64,000 bases of DNA, taken from Datisca glomerata (taxonomy: Eukaryota > Streptophyta > Magnoliopsida > Cucurbitales > Datiscaceae). Numbering within the stretch: the first letter of the stretch is position 1; each line of letters begins with the position of its first letter. The notes under the pieces are model-generated. The model was not told the DNA's origin. It made no database searches and saw only the letters and a list, made by a program, of their open reading frames with translations. Position numbers and translations under genes: made by a program. This document shows positions 48,658 to 60,490 of this stretch, piece by piece. The DNA lies in contig QANY01009128.1 in assembly GCA_003255025.1 (NCBI GenBank), positions 2,147,148 through 2,211,147 of the forward strand. The letters are read 5' to 3'.

Positions 48658-49296
48658 TTTTTCAGCTGTTGATTTCGTTTCTGAAGGTTCAGAGAGTCAG
48701 TGAGTGTTAGGCTTTTGGTAGGACATGACAGTGAAAGCGATCACTTCCATCCACTCTTGCTGTTCTCTCCTTCTACCAGACACAAGAAATTCAAAATCAA
48801 AACAATATAATAAAGACTGTGTCGTTTAGTAGGTCAATGAGCCGGACCGGGCTGAACAGCATGCTCGAGCATAGGACCGAGCCTAGGGTGGAGCCGACGG
48901 ACCGGGTTAGAGAACAGTTTTTTTATACAGAAATTACACTAAATGATAATTTTAAAAACCTCTATTAAATTTTAGATTTCTGTCAAACTTACTCATTTAT
49001 TAATTAAAATGGTAATTAATTGGACTTGAATGTCTTTGAATTTAATTTAAACAACTTGAGATTTTAATATTTTCTTATTTTTTAATTTATAAAATATTTC
49101 CTATTGATTGTAGATTCCTTATGTAATTTTTTGAGTATTTACATATTTGAGATCTCCTATTTTGATTTATGACCACTTATATTTAAGACTAAATTTTCTT
49201 AATAGTATACATTATAAAACATATTAGATTATAATTCAAATGTATTTCAATTTTTTACTGTTTCAATTTTTTACAATTTGGTTCTCATATGTAATT
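48658..49296. other. LCNP upstream region
   Basis: Probable promoter and 5' UTR of LCNP up to about 48800. A GC-rich patch (48838-48915) with GAGCCGGACCGGGCTGAAC-type words resembles the patch at 52985-53115 and may be transposon-derived. The rest is AT-rich, with no gene seen. Confidence 0.5.
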
Positions 49297-49841
49297 TGTA
49301 AAGGAAAAAATCCATCGCATTTGATAATCGGTCGTCAATTTTTTACATCATAATATAAAAATGAAAAGAATAATTTAGAGAGAGAGAATAATGACACCAT
49401 GATTTACGTGAAAAATTCTTAAAGAAAAGAAAAATCACGAGGAGATTTTGATAGTATTTCATTATGGAGAAATAGTTTACAAGGCTAATGAGTGTTAAGA
49501 GTTGTTGTCTCCTGTTTGGAGTTACATCTTACCTCTATTTATAGGTCTTCATATAATCTGATATAGTTTATCTAATTCTATTTAAAAATAGGATCAACAG
49601 AATATTTTCTGAGATCTAGCTTATCAACAATAACAATCAAGTGAATCTTGACCGTTTGATCAATCTAATGGTCTTGATTAGCTTCTATTTAGATTTTCAT
49701 GTCAGTAATCCATGTACTTTCGTCTGATTGGTCAATTCTTTATAACCGCCTAGTCGATCCTACGGTTCTCGCTCTATCTTCTCTTCGATGGAGTCTTCGA
49801 TTTAAATTTTACCACGTGTCGTGTGAACTTTTACCTGTACA
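49297..49841 (-). repeat. 3' LTR of element B
   Basis: 545 bp. On the plus strand it starts TGTAAAGGAAAAAATCC and ends TTTTACCTGTACA. It aligns in reverse with both LTRs of element A. Confidence 0.92.
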
Positions 49842-50352
49842 TCGGCCCTCATTACATTCAACAGAATTTTTTTCGTTGATGTGTAATCATTTTTTCTTGT
49901 TCTGACATTGCGTATGCTCGTTTATATTCTTACGTGCTTCTTGGAAACATGCAATGTAATTTTTCAGGAAACATTTTGACTGTCTACTGTCAGCGACGGC
50001 TTCCTCCTTTCTTTCTACCATTATGTTCTCTCATTCCCGTATACAGGTGCTTTGCGATTGTCAAGTAACTTATTTGTTAACTTGTTGTTGATAATAATTA
50101 TTTCCCATTTATTTGTTGTCACGCCTTTCTGTTCTTTTCACTGTTGACTCATTTGATAAAATTTTCCTGTTTTCTTCTTTTTTCTTTTCCTCTTCTCGTA
50201 CATTAAGATATGCGAAAAGAATATCGTACAAGAACAATAACATAATAATTTACTGAAATGAGTAAGGAGCGAGTGTACCATTTCATAATTACATAGCAGG
50301 AGTTTGAGTTTGATGATCTGCATTTATTGATAAAGTTTCTCCCGTTTCCTTT

Positions 50353-50540
50353 GCTACGGGCTTATTGATAGAGTTTCTCCTGTTTCCTTTGCTACGGGCT
50401 CATTGGAGAGTTTCTCCCGTTTCCTCTGCTACGGGCTCGTTGGAGAGTTTCTCCTGTTTCCTTCGCTACGGGCTCCTTGAAGAGTTTCTTCCCTTTCATT
50501 TGCTACGGGCTCCTTGGAGAGTTTCTCCCGTTTCTGCTTT
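50353..50540. repeat. 37-bp tandem array in element B, 5 units
   Basis: GCTACGGGCTC starts at 50353, 50391, 50428, 50465 and 50502, a 37-38 bp step, with GAGAGTTTCTCC.GTTTCC between. It occupies the place of element A's 55-bp array. Confidence 0.92.
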
Positions 50541-50779
50541 GAGAGAGACTTATGAACTGCCCATTTTTAAGGGCTTAGGTTCAAATAATAACCATAGCCA
50601 CGTTTCACTTTGAGAGGGGCTTCAGGTTGGTATTAATAGGACTTGATTTGAGCATTTCCGTTTACAAGTATTTTTTTTAGAATATAGTTTTTCAAGCTGT
50701 ATTTGACAGACCGTTTGTTAATCTCCCTGTTGTGGGTGTTGCTGTCAACCCTTATGTTGGAGGTGTCGTTGCTGACACA

Positions 50780-51440
50780 ACCGTAGTCTTTTGTATGTTT
50801 TTATATTTTTCTTTTCTTCAAGACTTAGCAAATTTCTTCTATTCTTTCATTTGCTTCTCATTTTATTTTTCTTTGTTCACTTTCATTTCATTTCTCTCTC
50901 TTTTCATTTTTCACTTCTTCTTTCATCATTTTCACTTTTTCCGTTCTCCACTTCCACATTTTCCTTTATTCGCTTTCACTTTTCGTATTTCTTCCTTTCT
51001 TCTTCTTCTCGATTTTCTTAGATGGACTCAACACAACCACTGATCGCTTGACACAATTCCCATCTGGTTCCCTTTTTGAATTCTTTTTTAAGATTCATTT
51101 GTTTCTCACTCTATTTTCTTTTGTTTTCTTTCTTTTCCTTTCTTTCATATTTCTCCCTTTCTCATTTTTTGTTATTTCTAAGTGTTGAATACTCTTTCCA
51201 AGAATCAGACATCTTGAGACATTCTTCCTTTGTAATTATCCATTTTTTTAGATTTTTTGCTTTTGAAATTTCTTTCTTTTTAGACTTCTTCCTTTTCAAA
51301 TTTCTTTCTTTTTCAGAGTTCTTTCTTTTCAGAGTTATTCATTCTTCCTTCTTTTCAGAGTTCTTTCTTTTTAGAGCTCTTCGTTTTCAAAATTTCCTTC
51401 TTTCCAAACTTCCTTCTTTTTTGTTTCCTTTAGAGGGTAG
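50780..51440. other. pyrimidine-rich tract in element B
   Basis: Long T/C-rich stretch (TTTCTTTCTTTTC-type words) on the plus strand, which is purine-rich on the element's sense strand. The phenylalanine- and serine-rich open frames here are low-complexity artefacts. Element A has a matching purine-rich zone at about 23690-24250. Confidence 0.75.
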
Positions 51441-51699
51441 TGCTGCAGACACTATTACTCATGGACTTTAGCTCTTAGTGAATTCATGAGACCATTTTCG
51501 TTTTCTTTAGAAAGTAAAAAGCCTTCATGGATATGAACTCTCAATAAGCTCAGGGGCCCATTTCCTTTAGATAGCAAAAGTCTTCATGGACATGAACTCT
51601 TGGTGAGCTCAAGAGCTCTTTTCTTTCTGAGAACGATGTCCATAGACACTCCCAGGGACATAAGCTATTCTCTATCGATTAACATTCAAAAAAATGTTT

Positions 51700-52150
51700 A
51701 TGGTGGAACGACAACTACAAGGTCTGCCGCAGCCACTGGTGGGCTTCAACAAGAATGTGAGCCACTCAGAATGATTGAACAACCTCTCAGTCAACGCATA
51801 AACTTTTCACTTACCTCACCGAAATTGTGGTGCTTAACACGTCGTCCCCTTACAATGCTATTTTAGGGAGAACCTGGTTAAATAAAATGAAGGCAGTACC
51901 TCCACCTACTACTAAGTGCTAAAATATCCATCTCCTAAAGGAATCAAAACTATAAAAGGAGATCCAACTTCCGCTAGGATCTGGATCGTAACGACATTAG
52001 AATCAATGAGGAAACAGAAGATGGGAAAAGCGGAAGAAAAGCTGGTGGAGGAAGATGAGAAATAACAATCACAGAAGGATGCACATGTGGGAGCTAGGTA
52101 CGAGGCAAGATAAGAAATTGAACCTATTTGCTTAGATGAAGAAACAAAAA
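51700..52150 (+). pseudogene. Gypsy pol fragment (protease region) inside element B
   Basis: A plus-strand reading, opposite to element B, gives YNAILGRTWLNKMKAV (about 51848-51895). After a frameshift it gives VLKYPSPKGIKTIKGDPTSA (about 51918-51977), then an acidic KAEEKLVEEDEK tail. The AILGR.WL...KAV / K(Y/F)P...G...I(K/R)GD arrangement is the hallmark of the segment after the Gypsy protease. It ends without reaching reverse transcriptase. It is a captured or inserted fragment. Confidence 0.7.
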
Positions 52151-52874
52151 AAATGATGAATAGGAATATTAATCCAATATTTTTTAAAATTTGCTTCAAT
52201 TTTTTCAACGAATAGGTCGAAATGAATCATATGTCTTATAACGTGCAAACATACTAGTAATTTCTAAAAATTGTCTAAGAACAATATGTGAAGCTACATA
52301 GTATACACCGGAGTAAAAATTAGTAGAAACATAAAAATGTTCAAAAAACTCAAGAAAATAATTAGCCATTTCACAACTACTAGTATTTACTACAGTTTTA
52401 CTTTATTTTTTCATTTACATAGTTACAAATTATACTCCAATAATGTTTTGCTGTCATTAACATTAAATATGTAAAGTTTCACCTATTTTCTACATCCGTA
52501 TGTAGTTTTCTTAGTTTTAAACCATAATCTTTGTAAGATTTTAAATAAACTAATTCTGAGTAAACTTTCCACCTAAAGATTGAAGGAGGAACAAGCCATT
52601 TGAAGGGGCATTATAATTTTTACCATGGAAGTGGAAGGAAAATTTGAATATTGAGATCGTATTTTTTTACTTTTGTGTCGTTTTTATTGGTGTTAGGATA
52701 TACTTTTAGACCCTTGGTGTATTTTTCGTTGATTGAATAAAATATCCATTTAAATGAAAAATATTATCTATTTATTTAATTAAATACATTTGTCTCAAAA
52801 ATATATTTTTTAAAATATTTGACAAAATGTATTGAAAGACAATAAAAAAATAATATACACAATATTTTCACAAA

Positions 52875-52965
52875 AATTGTCTTGGTCTAGTGGTAAAAAG
52901 TTTATTTAGCAAGGGAGATGTTAAGAGTTCAATCTTCAATATATGTAGATTAAATGACTTTTTGA
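52875..52965 (+). mobile_element. possible tRNA-derived SINE fragment
   Basis: TTGGTCTAGTGGTAAAAAG resembles an RNA polymerase III A box. About 40 bp later AAGAGTTCAATCTTC resembles a B box. The spacing suits a tRNA-related SINE head. No clear tail or target duplication was found. Confidence 0.35.
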
Positions 52966-52974
52966 GATCAAAAG

Positions 52975-53130
52975 TGTTTGCTCGCGGGCCGGGCTACATG
53001 GGCAAACTGTGAGGCCTGGGATTGGCTCGCGGGCCTTGACCGGCCCAGTACTGTTCATTTACGGGTCGGGCGTGGTCGAGCTTTTACGGGCCAGTTCAGC
53101 CAGATTCGGGCCGAACTAGTCCACTTGCTA
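52975..53130. other. GC-rich GGGCC-motif patch
   Basis: Repeated GCGGGCC, GGGCCGG and CGGCCC words in otherwise AT-rich DNA. Composition matches 48838-48915 and part of 56240-56470. Origin unknown, probably transposon-derived. Confidence 0.5.
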
Positions 53131-53279
53131 CCTCTACCTATACCTCTCAGCAACATAGAGTTGCTGAGTGAAAATATAGACACATCGTTGAAACTGGTCT
53201 TGTTGTTCTACATCATGCTTCTCACCCCCTATTTTCTATATTTTTGCTTTCAATACTGTTGTCTATTTGATAAACAGGA

Positions 53280-53996
53280 TGTCTAGTTTCGTCACAATAG
53301 AAGTTTTTCCTTATGAATGCTTATTTGGAAATATCCCTGACTATAATATGTTAAAGGTTTTTGGCTTTTCTTGCTATCCTAGCCTTAGACCATATATGCA
53401 AAATAAGTTTAGTCCAAAATCAATTCAATGTATATATTTTGGGTTATGCTTTAGATTATAAAGGCTATTTATGTAATGATAGGCTCAATAAAAAGTTTTA
53501 TACCTCTAGAAATGTTCAATGTGATGAACTTCATTTTCCTTATGCTTCTAATTTTAGTGCAACGATATGATTAGTTCAAATTCTGCTTACTACTGTTTCT
53601 AGCACCAGCTGTCCTTCCACTTTACCTCTTATTCATTCTTCGCCCTATAAGAAAGGTACTGTTGTTTCTCCTTTGGTTAGTTCTCCTAATAAAAATTTTG
53701 CTGCTGTTTGTGATACTTTACATGCTGATTTATCTTCTAGTACTAATACTTTGAACAATTTAGATAATTTTGTTGAGTGCACTGAACACACTACTGATAT
53801 ATTAAATTCTGCTACTATTCCCGCCCCTAATATTGCTATTTTACATGATTCTATTGCGCCTAATGCTAGTTTACCTTATGCTGAATCTTCTGTTATTTCT
53901 ACTTCTTGTGATATTCATACGGTTCCTACCGTTACTGTTTTAGTCAGTGATGTTGCTACTATTTCGGTTTTACCTGTCAATTCTAAAGGGCCTTAA
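53280..53996 (+). pseudogene. Copia pol fragment (integrase tail and linker) inside element B
   Basis: Plus-strand frames read FPYECLFGNIPDYNMLKVFG and SLRPYMQNKFSPKSIQCIYF, then after a frameshift DYKGYLCNDRLNKKFYTSRN. A serine/threonine-rich linker runs to 53996. These are the standard Copia integrase-to-RT linker motifs. Nothing upstream or downstream of this piece is present, and it is opposite in orientation to element B. Confidence 0.82.
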
Positions 53997-54189
53997 ATTT
54001 CCCGTAGGACTCTTGCTAGAGTTTCTCTCTTTGCTTTTATTTTCCCCGTACAAATATCTGTAACAAGAATGTTGAATAACACCATATATAATATTTTAAT
54101 TGGAATGAATAAGGAAAGAATATATCGTAACTTTCTTCTAGAAGCACGAATCTCATTGTGTAAATAGTTTCGAAAAATTGACATCCGTA

Positions 54190-54920
54190 GTTTTGCAGCG
54201 AAGTTTAAATGTGTTGGTCAAGTTTAATAAATGAAGCTGACAGTTCTGTACAGTTTTCTTTCCTAAACATCCTCCACAAGAATTTCCATAACTTTGGATG
54301 ATGATCTCCAAACTGAATTCCATAAAACTTTTTGAGAAGTAGACTTATGTATATTTTCGATTATATAAGATTTGTCATGTAGTTGACTCTCAGTAAATTC
54401 AGTTGATTTTCAAAATTGACCATTCTGCATATTCTACTTTCTCGAACAAGCTTTACGAAAATCATCATAACTTTTTGTTATGAGCTCCATAATTAATTTC
54501 GTAAAATTTTTCAAGAAGTAGACTTCCATATCTTTGTAATAGTATATGATTCACTGTGTGTCCATCTCCCAATTGATACAGTATAAATTCCTAAATTTAC
54601 TATTCTGTGTAATCTTTGTTTCTAAATAGCATGTACTAAAAGTAGCATAACTTTTGATAGGGAGCTCCAAATTAAATTCTGTAAAATTCAAGAAGTATAC
54701 TTTCGTATCTTTTTGATGGTTTATGATTCATAATCTTATTGGCCCCCATTTATTACAGTTTAATTTCTGCAGTTGACAGTTCTGCATTATCTTCTTTTTG
54801 AACAGCTTGTATGAAATCTGTCATAACTTTTGCCCCGAAGCTCCAAATTGAGTTTCACAAGATTCTTCAAGAAGATTATCTCTGTGTCTTCCAAACGATG
54901 TATGATTTTTTATGTAGAAT
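54190..54920. repeat. 178-bp tandem array in element B, about 4 units
   Basis: ATGATTC/AGATTTGTCATGTAG-type unit marks lie at about 54364, 54541, 54718 and 54897, steps of 177-179 bp. Units carry AGCTCCAAATT..ATT and AAAATTC.TCAAGAAGTA, the reverse complement of the 179-bp unit of element A. Confidence 0.9.
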
Positions 54921-55199
54921 TTTTTCATTCAGTACAATTTAAAAGCTAAACCTGATTGATATATAATGGGTTGTACGTCAAAGACCATCTTAGCTTTGAG
55001 TTCAATGTGTTTTTATAAATGTCGTTTGTAAGTTTTTAATTTCATTGACCGCTCCTCGTTGGTCATTTTTCCACTTTCCCTTCATGCATCTTCATTCTTG
55101 GTTTCGGTTTGCAAAATTACTCGCGAGTCCTTGTTTACTTTTCATTGCTCGTTCATCTCTTATTTTCCCTTATTCACTTTTGGTTCCGTTGCCATTCCG

Positions 55200-55640
55200 T
55201 TTCCATTTGGGTTCCAATTTTTTTCCCATTCTTGTTGCCATAACATTTCCCATTCTCAACGTTTCCCGTTCCCGTTGCCATGATATTTTCCGTTTTCAAC
55301 GTTCCCATTCCCGTTACCACAACGTTTCCCGTTCTCAATGTTTCCCATTCACAATGTTTCCATTCCCGTTGCCACAATGTTTCCCGTTCTAAATGTTTCC
55401 CGTTCTCAACATTTCCCAACTTTATTCACGTGGGTCCATTCGGTCTCAAGAGTAGCTCATAAGAACATAAATGAGAAATAATATCGGTTGGATAAAAAAC
55501 AATGTTTCCATTCCCGTTGCCCCAACGTTTCCCGTTCTCAATGTTTCCCGTTCCCGTCGCCATGCCTTTTCTATTTCTGTCGTAATGACATTTCCTTTTA
55601 CATCATCATGACATCTCCGTTCCCGGGTCAGGACGTCTCT
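55200..55640. repeat. short-motif array in element B
   Basis: Head-to-tail words such as CATTCCCGTTGCCA, AACGTTTCCCGTTCTCAA and ATGTTTCC at ~18-30 bp spacing. Reverse complement of the array at 21160-21470. A non-repeat spacer lies at about 55425-55500. Confidence 0.85.
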
Positions 55641-55699
55641 GTTTTCGTCGTTTGTTCATTTTTTATTTTCCTGCACTTTTGCATATAGAATAGGAAAGT

Positions 55700-57287
55700 G
55701 CTAGTCTCCAAAAAGACGCATATCAAAGTTTATATTTTCCGTTCATCAACCGTTAAGGGATTTTTTATTTTTTATTTATTTTTTTATGGCTTTAGAAAAG
55801 CTTAAATTGAAAATTCAAAAATTTATTCCTCATGCAATACGTGCATTAAATCGGTTTGAATACTGGTCACAATGTTGATAATTTCATGTTATCTATAAGC
55901 ATGGTCAAATTATGAATTTTATCAAAATAAATGACCTAAACAGGACAAATGTAATTACATCAAAGCATGATAAATTTTAACACGGAGAGCTGATTATGCC
56001 TTACACAATTAGCGTAGAATTAATTTATACTAATTTAATATAGTTGAACTATTGTGTAAATATTTTTCTCAAGACATTGTACGATATGCTCATGCAATTA
56101 TTCAATTTTTTAACAGATAATATATGTATTAAGAGGCAAAGCAATAATTTAAAAATAAATACTTAACTTACAATTTGATGTCCTCCATTTATTTGCACAA
56201 GATGATCCATGAGGGCTTCGCAAGTTTGTGGATTAAATCTGCCAAATTATGAAGACCACAGCAGGCCCAAAGGCTGCTTGGCCCATAGGTTGCGAGCCGA
56301 GGAGTTGGCCAAATGCGAGTCACGCCCGGTCGTGGATCATGACGCGGGTCTTTCAGTGGGTTACGTTGGGCACGGGCTGTGAGTCATGGACGGGTCTGGC
56401 GTGGTTCACGGGTCATGAACGGGTCGCGCATTCCTTCTGGGTCGTGCACGCTGGGCCGTTTCTTTGTTAGGTTGTTTAAATGAGACACAGGCTGAGGGTT
56501 CCTTCCGGTAGGTTAACCAGCGAAACTAAAAATGGGTAAGGATGGAAAGTTCACCATCAGTGATGGCGCGTGGGGCGCGTGTGGGCGTTTCTGGGGAGCC
56601 TTTTTTTACCGAAAATGGATTTTAATTGATGGGAATTCTCGTATGAACCTTTTTATGGGGGTTTTGGAGTCTGAAAATGCGTAGATCATTGTAGATCTGA
56701 GTTCTCATATCCGGTAACGAAAGGGCTTCTTCTCCATCGATTTCCATGGCGATTTTGAATATGAAAATCCTTCACCTCACGTAGATTGAAGCGAAATAGG
56801 GGGTGGTCGCATCCTTTTCCTTCACCTCTAGCGGTTGAGATGATTTTTGTTGGCGACGGAGGGTGTAGTCGGCTAGGTGATTTTTTTCTTTGTCATTGTT
56901 CTGATGATGGAAGCTTTCGGGATGGTGACGTTCCATTGGCCGCAATGCATTCCACGCGGTTGGTGGCCATTACCACAATTTTCCAGATTCAATCCCGGGC
57001 AAATAACATTAGTATGCTATTTTTTTTAAATAATAAGTTTACAAAAGAAATAATCCAAACGAATATGTAATGAATGAGTTTACCGTTCTTCGTTCCGTGT
57101 AGTCATTTTCATTCATGCTTCCGGTTCAGCTTTCACTTTCACTTTTTCTTTCGTTTCCACTTTCACTTTTTCTTTCGTTTCCACTTCTGCTTCCGATTTT
57201 CGCTGTCAAAAGTGTTTGGTTTGGTTTTGAGCATTTTTGGAAAAGATTTCTTGAGTTTTTCTCTCAGCTCTCAATGAAAGCACCAAA
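55700..57287 (-). other. leader of element B
   Basis: Shares in reverse the GC-rich leader of element A, for example the CCACAAACTT/CATGGAT region near 56205-56240 and the AAAGTGAAAGTG-type words near 57130-57190. The open frames (56249-56470 and 56786-57070) are not shared with A in the same frame, so they are unlikely to be genes. Confidence 0.55.
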
Positions 57288-57840
57288 TATAAAGGAAAAA
57301 ATTCACTGTCTTTGATAATCGGTCATGAATTTCTTACATCATAATATGAAAATCAAGAGAATAATTTAGAGAGGGAGAGAGAGAGAATACCGATACTATG
57401 ATTTACGTGGAAACCCCTTAAAGGGAAGAAAAACCACGAGGTGATTTTGATTATATTTCATTATGGAGAAAGTGTTTACAAGACTAATGAGTGTTGAGAG
57501 GTGTTGTCTTCTGTTTGGAGTTACATCTTGCCTTTATTTATAGGTTTTCATATAATCCGATACAACTTATCTAATTCTATCTAAAAATATGATCAACGGA
57601 ATATTCTATGAGGTCTAGCTTATCAACAATAACAACCAAGTGAATCTCGACCGTCTGATCAATCCAACGGTCTTGATTAGATTCTCTTTAGATTGCCATG
57701 TCAGTAATCCATGTACTTTCATCTTATTAGTCTATTTTTCATAACTGTCTAGTTGATCATATGGTTCTCGCTTTATCTTCTCTTCGATAAAATTTTCGGT
57801 CTAGATTTTATCATGTGCCGTGTGAAATTTTGCCTGTACA
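57288..57840 (-). repeat. 5' LTR of element B
   Basis: 553 bp, plus-strand TATAAAGGAAAAAATTCAC to TTTTGCCTGTACA. Contains the family TATA region in reverse (near 57535). Confidence 0.92.
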
Positions 57841-57845
57841 TAATT

Positions 57846-58578
57846 ATTATATAAGGTATCTATTCTTCATATTATTTAACTAAGGTAATTATTATTTTTT
57901 ATTATTTATCTAACTATATTGTCAATTTTATGGTATGAAAAACTTCATGTATTCTCATTTCAGATGTTAAGAGATATTGACACAGAGAATATATCATGTT
58001 AATGAACAAAGATATTATATATATGTCAGTTGATATTAATGTAGATAACAAGTTTACATCATTCAATAAATTATAATCAATGTAAATACATCTCGACTTT
58101 GATGATATGCCTTGTTAATAAATGAAGGTACATGTTAATATATAATTATACAAAGATAAAATTTACATATTTAAACGTAGTACTATAATCCTTGTAAATT
58201 TACATTATCACACTAAAACTGACTCGTGTTACTGACAATTGATTTTTCACTTCTTGATTATCTAATTTCTCATGTATTTGGGAACGTTGGTATATTGTTA
58301 TTTGTTAAGTTATCTCTTATTCTTTCATTTATCATTCACCTACACATTAAAAGTCAAATATTAAAAAATTACATATCAAAGTAAATAAGTAACAATATTA
58401 ATGTTATGACATATCAATTTATATTGAAAGTAAATTATTGATCAAAATTATTTATATTTATTACGCTTTAATGATAATCATAAATAATAAGTGACAACAT
58501 TTTTATTGTAAATTACTTAATCTATTGAGTAGATATGAAATGTGGTACATGTATATCAATAGTGATTTCATAGATTGT
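57846..58578. other. gene-free AT-rich stretch
   Basis: Strongly AT-rich with no open frame of note and no repeat boundary recognised. Confidence 0.6.
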
Positions 58579-59361
58579 TATCAAAAAGTAATATTCTTAT
58601 ACATGAGAAGATTGTAAATATTGTCTCTGGCGTTATGCCCTTGTAGATGTCAGTGGTTGTATCGTCATCAGTCACATTGTTTCTTCATTTTTAGTTGACA
58701 TCTGATATAATTTGATTATTATTTTTGTGTGTAATATGGTATGCTGGCATTTAATGACATTTAATGAGAATATGAGTTTTGACTTTTTTTTGTGAGAGGT
58801 AATTCATTTTTAGGTGAAAAGAGAGTGTTTTCTGCTTTTTTTAAGTTTAGGAGTGAGAATTTTTTTATAGTGAATTTAAATTATTTAAGAGAGAAGTTTT
58901 TGGGAATTCAGTTTTTTCGAATTTATTATTAAAATATCTATTTTTGGGTATTACTATATTTATAAGGGGTGTTTACGGTAGATTATGTTTGAATATTTAA
59001 AGACTCTAACAAAAATATAATGTTTTAAAATATTTGACAAAAATTTAATTAAGTCCTATAATATTGTTAGATGCCTAATTATTACTTTTTTAGAACTACG
59101 AAAATAGTCAAAAAAACATAAGTGAATTATAAAAATGTCTGATCTTTTATGTAAAGATGGTCGGATTAAGTTACGTATTTACCAGATTATAAAGGCGTTA
59201 ACGTAATTACCGGCCATTTTGATGTTCCTGCTGGAAAGTTAACTTTTGTTATCTTTTTTTTTTTTACTTTGTTAAAGAATAAGTTATACTCTCATAGTGT
59301 CCAATTCGTGTAATTATAATCATTGAGTTTTTTTGTTGTTGCACATGAGGGTTTACGATTT

Positions 59362-60130
59362 CAACGTTGACTATTCGTAAAATGTAACTCTTACGGTGTA
59401 TTAGGAGTGCCTCCGCCAAAGACGTACCATGGAGTATCACCGCTGAGGTGCACCCTTTGGGGTGCCGCCACTGAGGTACCAGTGGAGGTCAATCCCATGA
59501 CAGCACCACGGGGTGTCGCCCTTACGATAACACCATTGATATCACCATCATGGTAGCACCATTGATGTCACCCTCATGGTAGCACCATTGATGTCACTCT
59601 CATGGGTGTACCATGGAAGTGCATTGATCACCCTATGTAATGCAACTTGTAGACACACCGATATACTATCACAATGAGTCATCACATTACAAACCACCAA
59701 CTCAAGCGACAAAGACTTGGGTGGACGTCGTACATGAGAGTTGGAGCTCAACGTTGACTACCCGCAAAGCGCAACTCTTATGGCGTATCGGGAGTGTCTT
59801 CACCAAGGACGTACCATAGAGTGTCACTGCTGAGGTGCACCTCATGGGGTGCCTCCACTGAGGTGCACCCTTTGAGGTGCCGCCACTGAGGTACCCATGG
59901 GGGTCGTCCCCATGGCCGCACCATGGGGTGTCACCCCTATGGTAGCACCATTGATGTCACCCTCATGGTAGCACCATTGATGTCACCTTCATGGGTGTAC
60001 CATGGAGGTGCATTGATCACCCTCCGTAATGTAACTTATAGATACACAAATACACTATCACGATGAGTTATCACATCACAAACCACCAAGTCAAGTGACA
60101 AAGACTTGGGTCGACGTATGGTTGCCTGGG
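59362..60130. repeat. 387-bp tandem duplication within the solo LTR
   Basis: CAACGTTGACTA marks unit starts at 59362 and 59749. Both units run through CCGCCACTGAGGTACC, ATGGTAGCACCATTGATGTC (itself repeated two or three times per unit) and CAAAGACTTGGGT.GACGT. Confidence 0.92.
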
Positions 60131-60481
60131 AACGTTCGGGAGATTATGGACTGGCAGGATTAGAAGCGAGGCTACTTTGTACTAGGTGGGGGACATACCT
60201 CCTTGGTACGACCACTCTAGACATTAAGGGTGTGCTACCCTCCCACCTTGGGGAGGAGTTTTGTTTGAGATAACCTTTGTAGATGAGGCTTTGGGTGAAC
60301 ATTGTCGTCGCGCCTTACCGACTAGGCGTGTTCTCCCTAGATTATGGTCATTACACAAAGACCCACGTGGCGCCACCCGATTGGCTCATGTGTAATCCTC
60401 ATCTTACTCACTTAAGCATGATTAGTCAGCTTATGTGGCTCAATGGATTAGTTGTAATGGTCCCCCCTCATTTTGTTCACC

Positions 60482-60490
60482 TATAAAAGG
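60482..60490 (+). promoter_or_regulatory. TATA box of the solo LTR
   Basis: TATAAAAGG preceded by a GC-containing region and followed ~50 bp later by a GA-rich stretch. Fits an LTR core promoter. Confidence 0.6.

Larger units (their letters stand above)
49297..57840 (-). mobile_element. non-coding LTR retrotransposon, element B
   Basis: LTRs at 49297-49841 and 57288-57840. The element is flanked by a perfect 5-bp duplication, TAATT, at 49292-49296 and 57841-57845. On the minus strand the right LTR is followed by TTTGGTGCTTTCATTGAGAG (as in element A), and the left LTR is preceded by the purine tract ATGAGGGCCGA. So it is a minus-strand copy of the A family. Its interior repeats A's layout in reverse: leader, short-motif array (55200-55640), 178-bp array (54190-54920), pyrimidine-rich tract and a 37-bp array (50353-50540). 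It is 2.7 kb longer than A, mostly from foreign fragments between about 51650 and 54100. No own coding region is seen. Confidence 0.9.

Noticed and set aside
50732..51471. Phenylalanine-rich open frames resembling membrane proteins
   Set aside because: They arise from a T/C-rich tract in element B. Several frames are open at once and none is conserved in element A.
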